Made by a program: the position numbers and the translations under genes | Assembly (NCBI RefSeq): GCF_042665255.1 | Contig: NZ_JBHTCD010000019.1 | Source of the DNA: Insolitispirillum peregrinum | GTDB taxonomy: Bacteria; Pseudomonadota; Alphaproteobacteria; Rhodospirillales; Rhodospirillaceae | Direction: 5' to 3' (one strand) | DNA length: 64,000 nucleotides | The notes under the pieces: generated by a model | What the model was told of the DNA's origin: nothing | What the model saw: only the letters and a program-made list of their open reading frames with translations | The model's database searches: none | In this document: positions 26,241 to 34,280 of the stretch, piece after piece | How the letters are laid out: each line of letters begins with the position of its first letter | How positions within the stretch are numbered: the stretch's first letter is position 1

Positions 26241-26325
26241 GCGGGCGTGGTGAAACTGGTAGACACGCCAGATTTAGGTTCTGGTGTCGCAAGACGTGGG
26301 GGTTCGAGTCCCTTCGCCCGCACCA
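26241..26325 (+). tRNA. tRNA-Leu (UAG anticodon)
   Basis: The acceptor arms GCGGGCG (26241-26247) and CGCCCGC (26315-26321) pair perfectly. The anticodon stem CCAGA/TCTGG encloses the loop TTTAGGT, giving anticodon TAG for CUA codons. There is a class II variable arm (TGTCGCAAGACG), a GGTTCGAGTCC T-arm and an encoded CCA end. It lies upstream of tig. Confidence 0.97.
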
Positions 26326-26454
26326 TTGTATACGGGGCTAACGAGTTTCCCTGACGCACGCTTGATGATCGCAGGGCTTGTTCTATTCACCGGCGGCCAG
26401 CCTGGACGGGTTGGTTGCTTGACGCAGATGACTAACACACTTTCGGGATGATCC

Positions 26455-27780
26455 ATGCAGGTCACTGAAACCGCCGCCGAAGGCCTGAAGCGCGAATTTA
26501 AGATCGTTGTTCCGGCTGCCGATATCCAGGCCAAAGCTGAAAGCCGCCTGCAGGCGCTGTCGCAGCAGGTTCGCATCCCCGGCTTCCGTCCGGGCAAGGT
26601 GCCCATGCCGCTGATGAAGCAGCGTTATGGCGCATCCGTGCTGGGTGAAGTGCTGGAACTCGCCGTGCAGGAATCCGCCGACGCCGCCATGGCCGAGCGT
26701 TCGCTGAAGCCGGCTCTGCAGCCGAAGATCGAAGTGACCTCGTTCGACGAGGGCAAGGATCTGGAATATACCCTGTCGGTCGAAATCCTGCCGGAAATCG
26801 CCGAGCTGGACCTGACGACCGTGAAGCTGAACAAGCCGAAGGTCGTCGTGGCTGACAGCGAAGTCGAAGAAGCCCTCGGTCGCGTTGCGGAAAGCCGCAA
26901 GGTGAACGTGGTGGTCGAAGACGTGCGCGACGCCGTGAAGGGTGACGTGCTGGAAATCGATTTCGTCGGCAGTGTCGATGGCGTTGAATTCCCGGGCGGC
27001 AAGGGCGAAGGCTATGACCTCGAGCTGGGCTCGGGCACCTTCATTCCGGGCTTTGAAGACCAGCTGATCGGCGCCAAGGTTGGCGACGTCGCCAACGTCT
27101 CGGTGACCTTCCCGGAAGAATACCACTCCAAGGATCTGGCCGGTAAGGCCGCCGTGTTCGTGGTGACTGTCAAGGCGCTGAAGGCTGCTTCGCTGCCGGC
27201 TCTGGACGATGAATTTGCCAAGGGTCTGGGTCTGGAAGACCTGGACGGCCTGCGCAATGCCATCAAGGGCCAGATCGAAAACGAATACAGCTCGATGGTT
27301 CGCAATCGCGTGAAGCGCGACCTGCTGGACGCGCTGGCTGAAAAGGCTGACTTCCCGGTTCCGGCCGGCATGGTGGGCCTCGAGTTCGACGCGATCTGGA
27401 AGCAGATCGAAGACGCCAAGAAGAACGACAGCCTGGACGAAGAAGACAAGGGCAAGTCGGACGACGAGCTGAAGGCCGAATACACCACCCTGGCCGAACG
27501 CCGCGTGCGTCTGGGTCTGCTGCTGGCCGATCTGGGCCAGAAGAACTCGGTGCAGGTCACGCAGGAAGACATCAACCGCGCCGTGATGCAGGAAGCCATG
27601 CGCTTCCCGGGTCAGGAACAGGCCGTGTTCCAGTACTTCCAGAACAACCGTCAGGCCCTGGATTCGCTGCGCGCTCCGCTGTACGAAGACAAGGTCATCG
27701 ACTTCATCCTCGGCGCTGCCGATGTGACCGAAGTCGAGATGACTGCCGAAGAGCTGGCCAAGCAGGACGACGCTGCCTGA
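26455..27780 (+). CDS. tig: Trigger factor
   Basis: This 441-residue ribosome-associated chaperone and prolyl isomerase has the N-terminal ribosome-binding signature IPGFRPGKVPMPLMKQRYG (about residues 42-60), a central FKBP-type PPIase domain (about 155-245, with VEFPGGKGEGYDLELGSG) and a helical C-terminal substrate-binding domain. It starts at ATG 26455. It is followed by clpP, clpX and lon in the classic tig-clpP-clpX-lon order, but each gap carries its own signals, so separate transcripts are likely. Confidence 0.96.
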   Translation: MQVTETAAEGLKREFKIVVPAADIQAKAESRLQALSQQVRIPGFRPGKVPMPLMKQRYGASVLGEVLELAVQESADAAMAERSLKPALQPKIEVTSFDEGKDLEYTLSVEILPEIAELDLTTVKLNKPKVVVADSEVEEALGRVAESRKVNVVVEDVRDAVKGDVLEIDFVGSVDGVEFPGGKGEGYDLELGSGTFIPGFEDQLIGAKVGDVANVSVTFPEEYHSKDLAGKAAVFVVTVKALKAASLPALDDEFAKGLGLEDLDGLRNAIKGQIENEYSSMVRNRVKRDLLDALAEKADFPVPAGMVGLEFDAIWKQIEDAKKNDSLDEEDKGKSDDELKAEYTTLAERRVRLGLLLADLGQKNSVQVTQEDINRAVMQEAMRFPGQEQAVFQYFQNNRQALDSLRAPLYEDKVIDFILGAADVTEVEMTAEELAKQDDAA

Positions 27781-27880
27781 GCCAGACAACACGACAGGGT
27801 GAAAGGTGCGATGCCCAGATGCTGTTTTTGATAAAAACAGTGCGACTGCAAAAAATTGCATCTTTTAGCCATTGAAAGAA

Positions 27881-27916
27881 GGGGGATACCTCGCCAAGAT
27901 TGGGGTATCCCCCTTT
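27881..27916 (+). terminator. Terminator after tig
   Basis: GGGGGATACC (27881-27890) pairs perfectly with GGTATCCCCC (27904-27913), followed by TTTGTTGTG. A second, shorter inverted repeat, GTGCCGG/CCGGCAC (27928-27934 and 27956-27962), follows. The 333-base tig-clpP gap otherwise holds only the clpP promoter region. Confidence 0.8.
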
Positions 27917-28113
27917 GTTGTGTCCGGGTGCCGGATAATTGTCCCCCCTCCCTTTCCGGCACTGCCTGATGGTCCTATATCCAGAGACTGTTGCGGGTTG
28001 CCCCGGACACCCCCACCCCGATTGCCCCGGCATGCTGTTTATATGCATGGGGTCTGATATCTGTCATGGTGCCATCCTTGCGTGGCGCGTCACCCAGATT
28101 GAAAGGCGCTAGA

Positions 28114-28758
28114 ATGAGAGAGCGGGATCCTTACGACGTTTATATGAACACTCTGGTGCCGATGGTTATCGAACAGACCAACCGCGGTGAGCGGTCGTTC
28201 GACATCTATTCGCGCCTGTTGAAGGAACGCATCATTTTCCTGACCGGTCAGGTCAATGATTATGTGTCGAGCCTGATTTGCGCCCAGTTCCTGTTCCTGG
28301 AGTCTGAAAACCCGAGCAAGGACATTGCCTTCTACATCAACTCCCCCGGTGGGGTGGTGACGTCGGGGCTGGCGATGTATGACACCATGCAGTACATCCG
28401 TTGCGACGTTTCGACCCTGTGTATCGGTCAGGCGGCGTCGATGGGGTCGCTGTTGCTGGCTGCCGGTGCGCCGGGCAAGCGTTATTCCCTGCCGAACTCG
28501 CGCATCATGATCCACCAGCCGTCCGGCGGGTTCCAGGGGCAGGCGACCGACATTGAAATCCACGCCCGCGAAATCCTCAGCCTGCGTGCCCGCCTGAATG
28601 GCATTTATGCCCAGCACTGCGGTCGCGATGTCGAAGATATCGAGCGCGCGATGGAGCGTGACAACTTCATGCCGGCAGAAGACGCCAAGGCTTTTGGTCT
28701 GATTGACGAAGTGGTTGCCGCCCGTCCGAAGGGCAGCGACGACGCTTCGGCATCCTGA
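28114..28758 (+). CDS. clpP: ATP-dependent Clp protease proteolytic subunit
   Basis: ClpP (214 aa) is the serine peptidase barrel that works with ClpX or ClpA. Ser109 (GQAASMGSLLL) and His134 (IMIHQPSGGFQG) of the catalytic triad are visible, and YINSPGG marks the oxyanion region. The ATG at 28114 follows GAAAGG by seven bases; a longer in-frame start at 27991 is not conserved. A short propeptide is probably removed. clpX follows after 255 bases. Confidence 0.96.
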   Translation: MRERDPYDVYMNTLVPMVIEQTNRGERSFDIYSRLLKERIIFLTGQVNDYVSSLICAQFLFLESENPSKDIAFYINSPGGVVTSGLAMYDTMQYIRCDVSTLCIGQAASMGSLLLAAGAPGKRYSLPNSRIMIHQPSGGFQGQATDIEIHAREILSLRARLNGIYAQHCGRDVEDIERAMERDNFMPAEDAKAFGLIDEVVAARPKGSDDASAS

Positions 28759-29013
28759 GCCGGTTCGGTTGGGGCGGGCCGGTGGCGGTTCGCCCCGCCG
28801 TCGCGGGGGACAGGGGGCAGTTCTCCGCTGTATGACGGCTTTTTGTCATTGTGTGTTGGTCAACGCTCCGGCTAACATTATGAAGAGAAGAAAGGGCCTC
28901 TCGGCCCGGTGTTTCTGGATGGTATGCCGGTCAGATCTTCGGGACGGTCCCGGATCAGCGAAACTCTTTCGCAGACTGCATATCGACAGGCCACCGCAAG
29001 GAGTGGAGATACA

Positions 29014-30285
29014 ATGAGCAAGTCCTCTGGCGGCGACTCAAAAAACACCCTCTATTGCTCGTTCTGCGGAAAGAGCCAACATGAGGTGCGCAAACTGATC
29101 GCGGGGCCGACCGTGTTCATCTGTGATGAATGCGTCGAGCTGTGTATGGATATCATTCGCGAAGAACACAAGACGACCCTTGTGAAATCCCGCGATGGTG
29201 TGCCGTCGCCGCGCGATATCATGGCCGTCCTTGATGACTATGTGATCGGGCAATCCCACGCAAAGCGGGTGCTGTCGGTTGCGGTGCATAACCATTACAA
29301 ACGTCTGTCGGCAGGGGGGAAGGGCAGCGAAGTCGAAATCGCCAAATCCAACATCCTGCTGGTCGGTCCGACCGGTTGCGGCAAGACCCTGCTGGCCCAG
29401 ACCCTGGCCCGCATTCTGGACGTGCCGTTCACCATGGCCGATGCCACCACCCTGACCGAAGCCGGTTATGTGGGGGAAGACGTCGAAAACATCATCCTCA
29501 AGCTGTTGCAGGCGGCAGATTACAACGTCGAACGCGCCCAGCGCGGGATCGTCTATATCGACGAAATCGACAAGATTTCCCGCAAGTCGGACAACCCGTC
29601 GATCACCCGCGACGTGTCGGGCGAAGGCGTGCAGCAGGCCCTGCTGAAGATCATGGAAGGCACCGTTGCCTCGGTTCCGCCGCAGGGGGGCCGCAAGCAT
29701 CCGCAGCAGGAATTCCTGCAGGTCGATACCACCAACATCCTGTTCATCTGCGGCGGCGCGTTCGCCGGTCTGGACCGGATCATCGGCATGCGCGGCAAGG
29801 GCACCTCGATCGGCTTTGGTGCCGATGTGCGTGACCCCGAACAGCGCAAGACCGGCGAGCTGCTGCGTGAAGTCGAACCGGAAGATCTGCTGAAGTACGG
29901 CCTGATCCCGGAATTCGTCGGTCGTCTGCCGGTGCTGGCAACGCTGGAAGACCTGGACGAAGCGGCACTGATCCAGATCCTGACCGAGCCGAAGAATGCT
30001 CTGGTCAAGCAGTATCAGCGCCTGTTCGACATGGAAAATACCCGCCTCAGCTTCAGCGACGACGCCCTGAAGTCGATCGCCACCAAGGCCATTGCCCGCA
30101 AGACCGGTGCCCGTGGCCTGCGGTCGATCATGGAAGCGATCCTGCTCGATACCATGTTTGACCTGCCGGGTCAGGAAGGTATCGAGGAAGTGGTGGTCAA
30201 CAAGGAAGCTGCCGAACAGCGCGCCAAGCCATTGGTGATCTATGCTGATCGGGCTGCGGACGGGGTTGGGTCGACCAGCGCCTGA
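29014..30285 (+). CDS. clpX: ATP-dependent Clp protease ATP-binding subunit ClpX
   Basis: ClpX (423 aa) unfolds substrates and feeds them to ClpP. The N-terminal zinc finger (YCSFCGKSQ and FICDECVELC) binds adaptors and substrates. The AAA+ module has Walker A GPTGCGKTLL, Walker B VYIDEIDKI and the sensor region FVGRLPV; the ClpP-contacting IGF-type loop is seen as IGFGADV. GGAG precedes the ATG at 29014; the in-frame start at 28909 would extend beyond the conserved protein. Confidence 0.96.
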   Translation: MSKSSGGDSKNTLYCSFCGKSQHEVRKLIAGPTVFICDECVELCMDIIREEHKTTLVKSRDGVPSPRDIMAVLDDYVIGQSHAKRVLSVAVHNHYKRLSAGGKGSEVEIAKSNILLVGPTGCGKTLLAQTLARILDVPFTMADATTLTEAGYVGEDVENIILKLLQAADYNVERAQRGIVYIDEIDKISRKSDNPSITRDVSGEGVQQALLKIMEGTVASVPPQGGRKHPQQEFLQVDTTNILFICGGAFAGLDRIIGMRGKGTSIGFGADVRDPEQRKTGELLREVEPEDLLKYGLIPEFVGRLPVLATLEDLDEAALIQILTEPKNALVKQYQRLFDMENTRLSFSDDALKSIATKAIARKTGARGLRSIMEAILLDTMFDLPGQEGIEEVVVNKEAAEQRAKPLVIYADRAADGVGSTSA

Positions 30286-30651
30286 TGCAGAACCCCGCAA
30301 GGGGCACGCTGTTGTCAAGGACGGGGCCGTTTGGCCCCGTCATTCCCCCGAACTGGCAGCAAACGTGTGATAAAATGATTGCTTTACAGGAATGCGTTAA
30401 GGGTTTTCTGTTTTGATCACCCTACAGGCGGCAGATTAGCCCACAAGGGGGCTGCCAACTGTGAAAAATGGGGGCATACGTCGTCGCTGGGGCTTTCCTG
30501 GGACGGCATTTACAGCCGTCAAGTCTGTTGTAGCCGTAAATGCTCCCTATATCATGATCCAGTCCCCCGCACGCCGCAGGGGATGGATAGTGTAAGACAG
30601 CGCGGGCCGTTACCGTCAGGTTAAGGTCTTGCCTTAGTGACGAGGTACATT
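30286..30651. other. clpX-lon intergenic region
   Basis: These 366 bases contain no gene. They hold the hairpin at 30320-30341 after clpX and an eight-base inverted repeat GCATTTAC/GTAAATGC (30506-30513, 30536-30543), immediately before CCCTATAT, which resembles a -10 element. A lon promoter here is likely, but I could not find a convincing RpoH -35 partner. Confidence 0.45.
30320..30341 (+). terminator. Hairpin terminator after clpX
   Basis: GACGGGGCC (30320-30328) pairs perfectly with GGCCCCGTC (30333-30341) around a four-base loop. The downstream T-run is poor (ATTCCCCC), so efficiency is uncertain. Confidence 0.6.
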
Positions 30652-33051
30652 GTGACCGGCCGAACTCAAACATTCCCGGTCCTGCCGTTGCGGGACATTG
30701 TCGTTTTCCCTCATATGATCGTGCCGCTGTTCGTGGGGCGCGACAAGAGCGTGCGTGCTCTGGAAGACGTCATGGCCGATGACAAGCAGATCCTGCTGGT
30801 CGCCCAGAAGAATGCTGCGCAGGATGATCCTGGCCCCGACGACATCTATGCGGTCGGGACCGTTTCGACGGTTCTGCAGTTGTTAAAACTGCCGGACGGG
30901 ACCGTCAAGGTGCTGGTCGAAGGGGGCGAACGCGCCAAAATCGCGCGCTATACCGACCGCGAAGAATTTTTCGAAGCCGAAGCCGAACTGCTCGACGATC
31001 AGAGCGATGACAGCCAGGAGCTGGAAGCACTCGCCCGCTCGGTGATCTCGCAGTTCGAACAGTATCTGAAGCTGAACAAAAAGATTCCGCCGGAAGTGCT
31101 GGTGTCGATCAACCAGATCGAAGACCCTGCCAAGCTGGCCGATACCATTGCCTCGCACCTGTCGCTGAAGATCGCCGAAAAGCAGGAACTGCTGGAAAGC
31201 GCGACGATCTCCGAGCGTCTGGAGCGGGTCTATGGTCACATGGAATCCGAAATTGGCGTGCTGCAGGTCGAAAAGAAGATCCGCAACCGCGTCAAGCGCC
31301 AGATGGAAAAGACCCAGCGCGAGTACTATCTGAATGAGCAGATGAAGGCCATTCAGAAGGAACTGGGTGAAGGCGAAGACGGCAAGGACGAAACGGCCGA
31401 AATCGAAGAGCGGATTCAAAAGACCCGCCTGTCGAAGGAAGCCCGTGAAAAGGCCGATGGCGAGCTGAAGAAGCTGCGCTCGATGAGCCCGATGTCCGCC
31501 GAAGCGACGGTGGTGCGTAACTACCTCGACTGGATTTTGTCCATTCCGTGGAAAAAGCGCTCCAAGGTCGATACCGACCTGAAAAAGGCCAAAAAGATCC
31601 TCGATGTCGATCACTATGGTCTGGAAAAGGTCAAGGAACGCATTCTCGAATATTTAGCGGTGCAGGCGCGGACCCGAAAGGTCAAAGGCCCGATCCTGTG
31701 TCTGGTCGGCCCGCCGGGCGTGGGGAAAACCTCGCTGGGCAAGTCGATCGGCAAGGCGACCAACCGTACCTTCGTCCGCATGAGCCTTGGCGGCGTTCGC
31801 GATGAGTCCGAAATTCGTGGCCATCGCCGGACCTACATCGGCTCGATGCCGGGCAAGGTCATTCAGGGCATGAAAAAGGCCAAGACCTCCAACCCGCTGT
31901 TCCTGCTGGACGAAGTGGACAAGCTGGGGGCCGATTGGCGCGGCGATCCGTCGTCTGCCCTGCTCGAAGTGCTGGACCCGGAACAGAACGCCACCTTCCA
32001 GGATCACTATCTGGAAGTGGACTATGACCTGTCCGACGTGATGTTCGTCTGTACGGCCAACTCGCTGCGTATGCCGCAGCCGCTGCTGGACCGTATGGAA
32101 ATCATCCGTCTGTCCGGCTACACCGAAGACGAGAAGGTGGAAATTTCCCGCCGTCACCTGATCCCCAAGCAGATGGAAGCCCACGGGCTGAAGGCTGAAG
32201 AGTGGTCGGTGTCGGAACAGGCCCTGCGTGATCTGGTCCGCTATTACACCCGCGAAGCCGGGGTTCGTAATCTGGAACGTGAAATCGCTGGTCTGGCCCG
32301 CAAGGCGATCAAGGATATCATGATGAAGGGTGTCACCAAGGTGACGGTGACGCCGCGCAATCTGGAAAAGTTCGCTGGTGTGCGGAAGTTCCGCTATGGC
32401 GAAGCCGAAATGGAAGATCTGGTGGGTGTTGTCACCGGTCTGGCGTGGACCGAAGTCGGCGGCGATCTGCTGTCGATCGAGTCGATCACCGTGCCGGGCA
32501 AGGGCAAATTCACCCTGACCGGCCAGTTGGGCGACGTGATGAAAGAGTCGATCGAGGCGGCGCGGTCCTATACCCGTTCCCGTGCGGTCAGCTTTGGAAT
32601 CAAGCCGACCATCTTCGACAAAAAGGACATCCATGTGCACGTCCCCGAAGGGGCAACGCCAAAGGATGGCCCGTCGGCAGGGATTGCGATGTGTACCGCC
32701 ATCGTTTCCACTCTGACCGGTATTCCGATCCGGGCTGATGTGGCGATGACCGGGGAAATCACCCTGCGTGGTCGTGTGCTGCCGATCGGTGGTCTGAAGG
32801 AAAAGCTGCTGGCGGCTCTGCGCGGTGGCATCAAGACCGTGCTGATCCCCAAGGATAACGAAAAAGACCTGACCGAGATCCCGGACAATGTGAAAAAAGG
32901 TCTGAAGATCATTCCGGTGTCGGTGGTTGACGAAGTGTTGGCCCACGCCCTCAGCAGGCCGGTCGTTCCGATCGAGTGGCATGAAGAGGAAGAGGTGGCC
33001 GCGGTCAAGACCGAGGTCGAAAGTGAAGAGGCTGCGGCTCGCCCGCACTGA
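30652..33051 (+). CDS. lon: ATP-dependent protease Lon
   Basis: Lon (799 aa) degrades damaged and regulatory proteins. It has the N-terminal substrate domain (VLPLRDIVVFPHM from about residue 10), a coiled-coil segment, the AAA+ domain with Walker A GPPGVGKTSLGKS, and the C-terminal peptidase domain with Ser675 (PKDGPSAGIAM) and Lys718 (GGLKEKLL) as catalytic dyad. I chose the GTG at 30652 because GAGG lies six bases before it; another in-frame GTG at 30637 is possible. The C-terminus has an acidic tail. Heat-shock regulation is usual for the family. Confidence 0.95.
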   Translation: MTGRTQTFPVLPLRDIVVFPHMIVPLFVGRDKSVRALEDVMADDKQILLVAQKNAAQDDPGPDDIYAVGTVSTVLQLLKLPDGTVKVLVEGGERAKIARYTDREEFFEAEAELLDDQSDDSQELEALARSVISQFEQYLKLNKKIPPEVLVSINQIEDPAKLADTIASHLSLKIAEKQELLESATISERLERVYGHMESEIGVLQVEKKIRNRVKRQMEKTQREYYLNEQMKAIQKELGEGEDGKDETAEIEERIQKTRLSKEAREKADGELKKLRSMSPMSAEATVVRNYLDWILSIPWKKRSKVDTDLKKAKKILDVDHYGLEKVKERILEYLAVQARTRKVKGPILCLVGPPGVGKTSLGKSIGKATNRTFVRMSLGGVRDESEIRGHRRTYIGSMPGKVIQGMKKAKTSNPLFLLDEVDKLGADWRGDPSSALLEVLDPEQNATFQDHYLEVDYDLSDVMFVCTANSLRMPQPLLDRMEIIRLSGYTEDEKVEISRRHLIPKQMEAHGLKAEEWSVSEQALRDLVRYYTREAGVRNLEREIAGLARKAIKDIMMKGVTKVTVTPRNLEKFAGVRKFRYGEAEMEDLVGVVTGLAWTEVGGDLLSIESITVPGKGKFTLTGQLGDVMKESIEAARSYTRSRAVSFGIKPTIFDKKDIHVHVPEGATPKDGPSAGIAMCTAIVSTLTGIPIRADVAMTGEITLRGRVLPIGGLKEKLLAALRGGIKTVLIPKDNEKDLTEIPDNVKKGLKIIPVSVVDEVLAHALSRPVVPIEWHEEEEVAAVKTEVESEEAAARPH

Positions 33052-33076
33052 TCCGCAGACAACGGTTTGAATGAAA

Positions 33077-33112
33077 ATCCCCCGGCGATATGGCTCGCCG
33101 GGGGATTTTTTT
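33077..33112 (+). terminator. Terminator after lon
   Basis: ATCCCCCGGCGA (33077-33088) pairs perfectly with TCGCCGGGGGAT (33095-33106) around a six-base loop, followed by a run of seven T. This is a classical intrinsic terminator. Confidence 0.95.
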
Positions 33113-33186
33113 CGGGGGTGCTGTGCGTGCAGGGCATGGCGGGATGATTTGGTTGCACTTTTCGGCGGCAGAAGAGTCTTTTATGC

Positions 33187-33200
33187 TGACAGTCCTGTCA
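33187..33200. promoter_or_regulatory. Small palindrome upstream of the marR-type gene
   Basis: TGACAG-TC-CTGTCA is a palindrome about 90 bases before the MarR-family start. It could be an autoregulatory operator, but the evidence is position and symmetry only. Confidence 0.2.
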
Positions 33201-33290
33201 TTAAGGTACAAGTTTTGTCTGAAACGATGTACCGCACACATCCATGCCAAGGCTGTTCGGCACAGATCAGCCTGATATCAGGAAATTACC

Positions 33291-33839
33291 ATGGCCCGCG
33301 CCCCTCTGAAATCACCTGTCCCTTTGGTGGACGGGCAGCAAGACCCCTTGGCATTGGATCACTTTGTGCCGTACCGGGTATCGGTGCTGTCGAACATCAT
33401 CAGCCGTTCGGTGGCGCAGTTGTATGCGTCCCGGTTTGAACTGACCATTCCGGAATGGCGGGTGATGGTGGTGCTGGGGCAGGAAGAGGCCATTGGCGAG
33501 ACGATGTGCGCCAACTCCGTCGCCATGCGGACGGCGATGGACAAGGTGCAGGTCAGCCGGGCGGTATCGCGGATGTTGCAGGCCGGGTTGATTGACCGGG
33601 CGATTGATCGTGATGACCGGCGGCGGTCTGTTCTGCGCCTGACCGAAAAGGGCCATCAGGTTTATGCCGAAATCGTTCCGGCAGCCTTGAAATATGAAGC
33701 CGAGTTGCTGGCAACGCTGAGTGATGAGCAGCGCGACAGTCTGAACAACCTGATTTCGGTCCTGACGACGGCGGCTCGTGATCTCGAAAGTGCGGTTTTG
33801 GGCCGCCGCGCTCGCGCTGTGGTGCGCGACGAGGAATAA
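33291..33839 (+). CDS. MarR family transcriptional regulator
   Basis: This 182-residue protein has the MarR winged-helix layout: helices around YRVSVLSNIISRSVAQLY, a recognition helix region AMDKVQVSRAVSRMLQAGLI (residues about 83-102), and the wing DRDDRRRSVLRLTEKG. MarR dimers repress genes until they bind a small ligand. The divergent or downstream target is not evident: a repeat and a CopZ-like gene on the other strand follow. The start ATG at 33291 is the only good candidate, though upstream AGGAAATTACC is a modest binding site. Confidence 0.85.
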   Translation: MARAPLKSPVPLVDGQQDPLALDHFVPYRVSVLSNIISRSVAQLYASRFELTIPEWRVMVVLGQEEAIGETMCANSVAMRTAMDKVQVSRAVSRMLQAGLIDRAIDRDDRRRSVLRLTEKGHQVYAEIVPAALKYEAELLATLSDEQRDSLNNLISVLTTAARDLESAVLGRRARAVVRDEE

Positions 33840-33858
33840 CGCTGTAAGGAAACAAGGA

Positions 33859-33942
33859 TGTGGAGCGCTGCTCCACACCTCGCTGGGGCCAGTCGGCCCC
33901 AGACCCCATTCCTTTGATATTTATAGAAAAAAGGGAATTGGG
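33859..33942 (-). repeat. Three-hairpin intergenic repeat, copy A (inverted)
   Basis: Read on the minus strand it shows the family layout: a stem made by CCCATT/AATGGG-type arms around a T-rich loop, then GGGGCC/GGCCCC, then the perfect palindrome TGTGGAGC-AGC-GCTCCACA. It starts 20 bases after the MarR stop and lies between two convergent genes. It is the only copy in this orientation in the window. Confidence 0.8.
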
Positions 33943-33990
33943 CAGTAGTCCATTCTCCTGCGTCGACTGTCCTGTCGTTGCATCACTACC

Positions 33991-34194
33991 TCAGAGCACC
34001 GGCCCCATGAAATCAAAGCCAGCGGCATCGACGGCGCGGCGGACGGCATCGTCGCTGGCCGGTTCGACGCTGACGGTTTTCTTGTCGAGATCGACAACCA
34101 CGTTCGCTGCCGGAATTTCCTTCAGGATGGCTTGCCGGACGCCATTGGCGCAGCCTTGGCAGGTCATGCCGCCGACGCTGTACAGCTTTTGCAT
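33991..34194 (-). CDS. Heavy-metal-associated domain protein (CopZ-like copper chaperone)
   Basis: This 67-residue protein is a single HMA domain with the metal-binding motif GMTCQGC (residues 9-15) and the beta-alpha-beta-beta-alpha-beta pattern ending in a DAAGFDF strand. Such proteins carry Cu(I) to P-type ATPases or regulators. No copper ATPase or CueR-type regulator is adjacent, so the partner is elsewhere. GGAGAG precedes the ATG on the minus strand. Confidence 0.88.
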   Translation of the reverse strand: MQKLYSVGGMTCQGCANGVRQAILKEIPAANVVVDLDKKTVSVEPASDDAVRRAVDAAGFDFMGPVL

Positions 34195-34280
34195 TTGTCT
34201 CTCTCCTGTTCAGGGGTGTGGGTTTTTATCTCTCGGATAAAGGTCGGTTTGCAGTATAAAGCAAGCGCGAAATACCTGCC

